Program-made: the position numbers and the translations under genes | Source: Streptomyces sp. NBC_01276 | GTDB taxonomy: Bacteria > Actinomycetota > Actinomycetes > Streptomycetales > Streptomycetaceae | Reading direction: 5' to 3' | Assembly (NCBI RefSeq): GCF_041435355.1 | Contig: NZ_CP108442.1 | Coordinates: 1,612,001 to 1,676,000, forward strand | Length of the DNA: 64,000 bases | The notes under the pieces: generated by a model | What the model saw: the letters and a program-made list of their open reading frames with translations, nothing else | Told to the model about the DNA's origin: nothing | Databases searched by the model: none | Shown here: piece after piece, positions 60,336-64,000 of the stretch | Layout: every line of letters begins with the position of its first letter | How positions within the stretch are numbered: position 1 is the first letter of the stretch

Positions 60336-61328
60336 ATGGGGGTGGACGGCTTGCTGGGTGCTATAGGCCTGGACGAGGGCCAGGAGACGGCGTACCGCGC
60401 ACTGGTGGCACTGGGGGCGGCGGAGGTCCCGGACCTCGCGCACCGGCTGACGCTGCCGGTGCCGCAGACCGAACGGGCGCTGCGGCACCTGGAACGGCAC
60501 GGCCTCGCCGCGCAGTCGTCGGCCCGGCCGGGCCGCTGGGTCGCCGCCCCGCCCGGCGTCGCGCTCGGGGCCCTGCTCACCCAGCAGCGGCACGAACTGG
60601 AACGGGCGGAGCTGGCGGCGGCGCTGCTGGCGCAGGAGTACCGGGCGGAGGCGGCCGAACCGGCGGTGCACGACCTCGTGGAGGTGGTGACGGGGGCCAG
60701 CGCCGTGGCACACCGCTTCCACCAGATCCAGCTCGGCGCCGTGTCGGAGGTCTGCGCGCTGGTCAGCGGCCGGCCCCAGGTGGTGACGGGCATGGAGAAC
60801 GAGGCCGAGGAACGGGCGGCGGCCCGGGGCGTCGCGTACCGGGTGGTCATCGAGCGGGAGGTGCTCACCCTGCCGACCGGGATCCGCGAGGCCGGGACGG
60901 CCCTGGCCCGCGGGGAGCACATCCGGGTGACGACCGAGGTCCCGACGAAGCTGGTGATCGCCGACGGCACCCTGGCGATGGTGCCGCTGACCGCGCGGGG
61001 GGCGGAACCGGCGGCCCTGGTGGTGCACGCCTCCGGCCTCCTGGAGTCGCTGCGGGGCCTGTTCGAGGCGGTCTGGCGGGAATCCCGCCCGCTGCGCCTG
61101 GGCACCACGGGCTACGCGGAGGAGGGCGACGGCGGCCCGGACACCACCGACCTGGAGATCCTCTCGCTGCTCCTGGCGGGGATGACGGACGCCAGCGTGG
61201 CCAAGCACCTGGACCTGGGCCTGCGGACGGTGCAGCGCCGGGTGAAGGGGCTGATGGAGCTCTCCGGGGTCACGACACGGCTCCAGCTCGGCTGGCAGGC
61301 GTACGAGCGGGGCTGGGTGGCCCGATAG
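60336..61328 (+). CDS. TrmB/LuxR-type transcriptional regulator
   Basis: 330 residues from ATG 60336 (MGVDGLLGAIGLDEGQ), with AGGAA 11 bp upstream; a longer in-frame extension to 60177 is not protein-like. The N-terminal TrmB-like winged helix (ETAYRALVALGAAEVPDLAH, TERALRHLERHGL) is followed by a phospholipase-D-like sensor region, and the C-terminal LuxR HTH is LEILSLLLAGMTDASVAKHL, DLGLRTVQRRVKGLM. This architecture is common in Streptomyces next to secreted-enzyme genes. The divergent subtilisin, 185 bp away, is the likely target. Confidence 0.87.
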   Translation: MGVDGLLGAIGLDEGQETAYRALVALGAAEVPDLAHRLTLPVPQTERALRHLERHGLAAQSSARPGRWVAAPPGVALGALLTQQRHELERAELAAALLAQEYRAEAAEPAVHDLVEVVTGASAVAHRFHQIQLGAVSEVCALVSGRPQVVTGMENEAEERAAARGVAYRVVIEREVLTLPTGIREAGTALARGEHIRVTTEVPTKLVIADGTLAMVPLTARGAEPAALVVHASGLLESLRGLFEAVWRESRPLRLGTTGYAEEGDGGPDTTDLEILSLLLAGMTDASVAKHLDLGLRTVQRRVKGLMELSGVTTRLQLGWQAYERGWVAR

Positions 61329-61352
61329 CCCCCGGTCGGTCAGGCTGGGCAG

Positions 61353-61838
61353 ATGGATCTGCCTCAGCTGCTCCTGGTGGGGCTGGTGCTGCTGCTCGGG
61401 GTGCTCGGGGTGATGGTCCCGGGCGTACCGGGGACCTGGCTGGTCTGGGCGGGGGTGCTGTGGTGGGCGCTGCACGAACGGTCCGCCCCCGCGTGGACCC
61501 TGCTGGTCGCGGCGACCGCCCTGCTGCTGGTGGTGCAGGTGGTCAAGTGGCTCCTCCCGCCGCGCCGCCTGCGCGGCACCGCGGCGAACCGCCGCATGGC
61601 GGTGTACGCGGGCACGGGCGCGCTCCTGGGCTTCGTCCTGATCCCGGTGGTGGGATCGGTCCCCGGCTTCGTGGGCGGCATCTACCTCTGCGAACGCCGC
61701 CGCCTGGGCACGCACGGGGAGGCCTGGTCATCGGTCCGGGCGGTGATGCGGGCGGTCGGCACGAGCGTGCTGGTGGAACTCGTCGCGTGCCTGTGCGTCG
61801 CGGCGGCGTGGCTGGGCGCGGTCCTGGCGGGGGCCTAG
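61353..61838 (+). CDS. DUF456 membrane protein
   Basis: 161 residues with four hydrophobic helices: LLLVGLVLLLGVLGVMVPGV, WTLLVAATALLLVVQVVKWL, YAGTGALLGFVLIPVVGSVP and a C-terminal LVELVACLCVAAAWLGAVLA. The PGVPGT turn after helix one and GFVGGIYLCERRR are typical of DUF456. Function unknown. It starts 25 bp after the LuxR-type gene and may be co-transcribed. Its TAG overlaps the convergent DUF2199 gene stop within one CTAG (61835-61838). Confidence 0.88.
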   Translation: MDLPQLLLVGLVLLLGVLGVMVPGVPGTWLVWAGVLWWALHERSAPAWTLLVAATALLLVVQVVKWLLPPRRLRGTAANRRMAVYAGTGALLGFVLIPVVGSVPGFVGGIYLCERRRLGTHGEAWSSVRAVMRAVGTSVLVELVACLCVAAAWLGAVLAGA

Positions 61839-62746
61839 GCAGTGGTGGCCGTGCGGGCGAGGGAGCGCCAGATGTGCTGGGCCCAGGCCAGGTCGGCGGG
61901 GTCCTCGTGGGTGCAGTGGATTGCGGCGGCACTGCCGGAGGAGTGCAGGGTGAACCCGTAGAACTCGTGGCGGGGGCGGCCGTTGTCCTGCGGCGTCGTC
62001 CAGAACGCGTACCGCAGGCCGCCGCCGGGCAGCTGCTCGCGCACCCGCTGGGCGGGCCGCGTGTCGGGGGCGCCCGACAGTACGGCGGTGAGGAAGTCCG
62101 CCGGGGCGCGGCCCGGTACGTCGTCCCGCATCAGGTTGACGGCCGCCGTGCGGTGGGGGCCGTCGAACCGGTCCGCGCCGTCGGCGAAGGACGCGGTGAG
62201 TCCGGCAGTGCGCAGCACCGACCAGTGGTCGCCGAGGTCGGTGCGCACGTCGACGGGGAGCCGGTACGGGAAGCGGCTGAGGACCTCGTCCCGGTCCCAG
62301 ACCTCCGTCACCACGCGGGCGGCCACCGGATGGCGCACGTCGACGACGACGGGCAGTTCGTCGGGGTCGGCGACCCTGGTGGTGAGCTCGGCGCCCAGCA
62401 GGTCGTCCCCCCACGGCTGGATCCGGTTGGCGAACCTGCCGCGGAAGGAGAAGCCGGCGTAGCCGGGTTCCCCCCACAGCTCGTGGGCCCGCCGCAGGGT
62501 GGCCCCGTCCACCTCCACCCAGGCGCCGAGGACCAGCTCGGTGTCGTGGCTCAGCCGGACGGGCAGCAAGCAGCGTATGTAGGAGCCGCCGCCGTCCACC
62601 CGGAGCAGGGCGCGCACCCCGAGCCGGTGGAGGGCCTCCTCGGGCAGGCCGCGGGCGGCGTCGGGCAGGTGGTAGCCGAAGTCGATGCGGCGCCCGTCGG
62701 GGAGCGCCTCACCGCAGCAGGAGCAGGCGGGAAGATGCGTGGTCAC
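61835..62746 (-). CDS. DUF2199-containing protein
   Basis: 303 residues. The N-terminal DUF2199 domain (about 1-145) starts with a CSCCGE zinc-like motif and the D-x-G-Y-x-L-P pattern (RRIDFGYHLPDAARG), then SYIRCLLPVRLSHDTELVLG, WVEVDGATLRRAHELW and FRGRFANRIQPWGDDLLGAE. The second half (about 150-303) is a separate region with WSVLRTAGLTASFADGADRF and YAFWTTPQDNGRPRHEFYGF that I do not recognise. No export signal. Stop codon shared with the DUF456 gene stop. Confidence 0.85.
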   Translation of the reverse strand: MTTHLPACSCCGEALPDGRRIDFGYHLPDAARGLPEEALHRLGVRALLRVDGGGSYIRCLLPVRLSHDTELVLGAWVEVDGATLRRAHELWGEPGYAGFSFRGRFANRIQPWGDDLLGAELTTRVADPDELPVVVDVRHPVAARVVTEVWDRDEVLSRFPYRLPVDVRTDLGDHWSVLRTAGLTASFADGADRFDGPHRTAAVNLMRDDVPGRAPADFLTAVLSGAPDTRPAQRVREQLPGGGLRYAFWTTPQDNGRPRHEFYGFTLHSSGSAAAIHCTHEDPADLAWAQHIWRSLARTATTA

Positions 62747-62781
62747 CCGTGCACCCTATGGTCGGTGCCCGAACACCGCGG

Positions 62782-62813
62782 GGGCCGGGTGGGCCGCGTG
62801 GCCCGCCCGGCCC
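62782..62813 (-). terminator. 14-bp hairpin after rsgA
   Basis: GGGCCGGGTGGGCC / GGCCCGCCCGGCCC, one G-T pair, tetraloop GCGT, 22 bp beyond the rsgA stop on the minus strand. No T-run. Confidence 0.55.
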
Positions 62814-62835
62814 CGGGGAACCCCCGGGGGACCCG

Positions 62836-63936
62836 TCAGGCGCGGCCGTTGCGCTTCGCGGCGTAGTTCGCGCGGCCCACCGCCGACTTCATGCGCCAGT
62901 CCCGGCGGATCTCCGCCCGCAGCCGCGCGTCCGTCTTCGCGACGATCCGCTGGTTCTCCCGCATCAGCTTGCGGTAGCTCTCCAGCCGGCGTTCGGGCAG
63001 CTCGCCGGCCTCCACGGCCGCCAGTACCGCGCAGCCCGGCTCCGCCTCGTGGGCGCAGTCGTGGAAGCGGCACCGGGCGGCGCACTCCTCGATCTCCGAG
63101 AAGACCTGCCCGACCCCCGCCTCCGCGTCGAACAGCCCGACGCCCCGCAGCCCGGGGGTGTCGATCAGGACTCCCCCGCCCGGCAGGGCGAGGAGGTTGC
63201 GCGTGGTGGTCGTGTGGCGGCCCTTGCCGTCGACCTCGCGGGTCTGCTGCACGTCCATGACGTCCGCGCCGAGCAGCGCGTTCGCCAGCGTGGACTTGCC
63301 GGCCCCGGAGACCCCGAGCAGCACGCTCGTGCCGCCGGCGGCGACGGCCGCGAGCACGTCCGTGCCCTCCCCGGTGTGGGAGGAGACGGTGAGCACCGGG
63401 ACGCCGGGAGCGGTGGTCTCCACGTCCTGGACCAGGTAGCCGAGGGCGGTCGGGTCCGGGACGAGGTCGGCCTTGGTGAGGACGACCAGCGGCTGCGCCC
63501 CCGACTCCCACGCCAGCGCGAGGAACCGCTCGATGCGGCCGAGGTCGAGCTCGCCGGCGAGCGATACGGCGATGATCGCGTAGTCGACGTTCGCGGCGAG
63601 GATCTGCCCCTCCGAGCGCTGCGAGGAGGTGGACCGGACGAAGGCGGTCCGGCGCGGCAGGTACGCCTTGACGTAGCGCGGGTTTCCGGTCGCCTCGACG
63701 GCGGCCCAGTCACCGGTGCAGATGACGCGCATCGGGTCGTGCGGGGTGACGAAGGCGGTGTCGGCGCGGACGACGCCGTCCGCGGTCATGACGTCGCACT
63801 GCCCGCGGTCCACCCGGACGACACGGCCGGGCAGCAGGCCCTGGTCGGCGTACGGAGCGAACTCCGCGTCCCACGCGTCGTCCCAGCCGAAGGCGGTGAG
63901 GGCGTGCGGGAGGGAGGAAAGAGAAGAGAGAGACAA
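62836..63936 (-). CDS. rsgA: small ribosomal subunit biogenesis GTPase RsgA
   Basis: 366 residues from a TTG at 63936, preceded by AAGGG; no ATG or GTG lies nearby at the right N-terminus. An OB fold comes first (GRVVRVDRGQCDVMTADGVV). The circularly permuted GTPase follows in order: TKADL (G4), GVSGAGKST (G1/P-loop), DTPGLRG (G3). The C-terminal zinc finger is CRFHDCAHEAEPGC with coordinating Cys and His. It assists late 30S maturation and is GTP-dependent on the ribosome. The serine-rich start (SLSSLSSLP) is unusual and may be a weak or leaky initiation region. Confidence 0.94.
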   Translation of the reverse strand: MSLSSLSSLPHALTAFGWDDAWDAEFAPYADQGLLPGRVVRVDRGQCDVMTADGVVRADTAFVTPHDPMRVICTGDWAAVEATGNPRYVKAYLPRRTAFVRSTSSQRSEGQILAANVDYAIIAVSLAGELDLGRIERFLALAWESGAQPLVVLTKADLVPDPTALGYLVQDVETTAPGVPVLTVSSHTGEGTDVLAAVAAGGTSVLLGVSGAGKSTLANALLGADVMDVQQTREVDGKGRHTTTTRNLLALPGGGVLIDTPGLRGVGLFDAEAGVGQVFSEIEECAARCRFHDCAHEAEPGCAVLAAVEAGELPERRLESYRKLMRENQRIVAKTDARLRAEIRRDWRMKSAVGRANYAAKRNGRA

Positions 63937-63966
63937 GGGGAACCCTTCACAGGGTGGCCCCGGCAG

Positions 63967-63986
63967 CGCGCGCCCGTGGGCGCGCG
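63967..63986. terminator. GC palindrome at the right edge
   Basis: CGCGCGCCC / GGGCGCGCG is a perfect 9-bp repeat with a 2-nt centre, 31 bp upstream of rsgA. It may terminate a gene beyond the window edge or be part of the rsgA leader; too little sequence remains to decide. Confidence 0.35.
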
Positions 63987-64000
63987 GAGAGGTATGGGAT

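Overview
The window is high-GC actinobacterial DNA, almost certainly from a Streptomyces chromosome. The evidence is strong GC bias at third codon positions, many GTG (and one TTG) starts, a bifunctional geosmin synthase, an aerobic-type (Cob) corrin pathway, a DmdR/IdeR-type iron box, and FG-GAP/DNRLRE and RHS secreted giants. No rRNA, tRNA or CRISPR array was found.

Layout. 1-893: 3' end of an exported trypsin-like protease. 981-2110: an intact IS630-family element inserted in the stop codon of a response regulator. 2107-4813 (minus): CPBP membrane protease, sensor kinase, response regulator operon. 4991-5578: pyridoxamine-phosphate-oxidase-like protein. 5607-5774: a 168-bp MITE-like hairpin, again at a CTAG stop codon, this time of a FAD monooxygenase (5771-7171). 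7475-9908: a small accessory patch with an XRE regulator, a small protein whose ribosome-binding site lies in a 14-bp perfect inverted repeat, an orphan 77-aa peptide and a truncated membrane protein. 9926-10873: SDR oxidoreductase.

11118-22305 is a cobalamin block in three transcription units: cobL-cobM-cobK (plus), cobG-cobH-cobIJ (minus), and cobN (plus) behind a cobalamin riboswitch. A small lipoprotein gene sits between the first two.

22424-34635 is a polymorphic-toxin locus. A 2522-aa secreted RHS/YD-repeat protein (minus) carries an embedded ricin-type lectin, a HINT domain and a C-terminal YwqJ-like deaminase tip. It overlaps its HEAT-like immunity gene by one base (TAATG). Toxin tip and immunity gene are visibly AT-richer than the flanks. 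A divergent DNRLRE/FG-GAP surface protein shares an AT-rich intergenic region with it and ends at a strong terminator fused to the 3' remnant of another gene.

34795-39589: geosmin synthase, an Eis-like acetyltransferase and an exported beta-propeller protein. 39798-48672 is a purine-catabolism block: three xanthine dehydrogenase subunits, an AzgA-type purine permease and an XdhC maturation factor on the minus strand, with a divergent PucR regulator.

48854-63936: TPR-like protein, GntR/FCD regulator, FhuF-like ferric reductase under an iron box, DUF2637 protein, HATPase anti-sigma-type protein, a decayed TPP-enzyme (PoxB-type) fragment, a small secreted peptide, a degenerate PP2C phosphatase, a 1253-aa subtilisin with a divergent LuxR-type regulator, a DUF456 protein, a DUF2199 protein and the ribosome-assembly GTPase RsgA. 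Many units end in GC-rich hairpins, listed individually.
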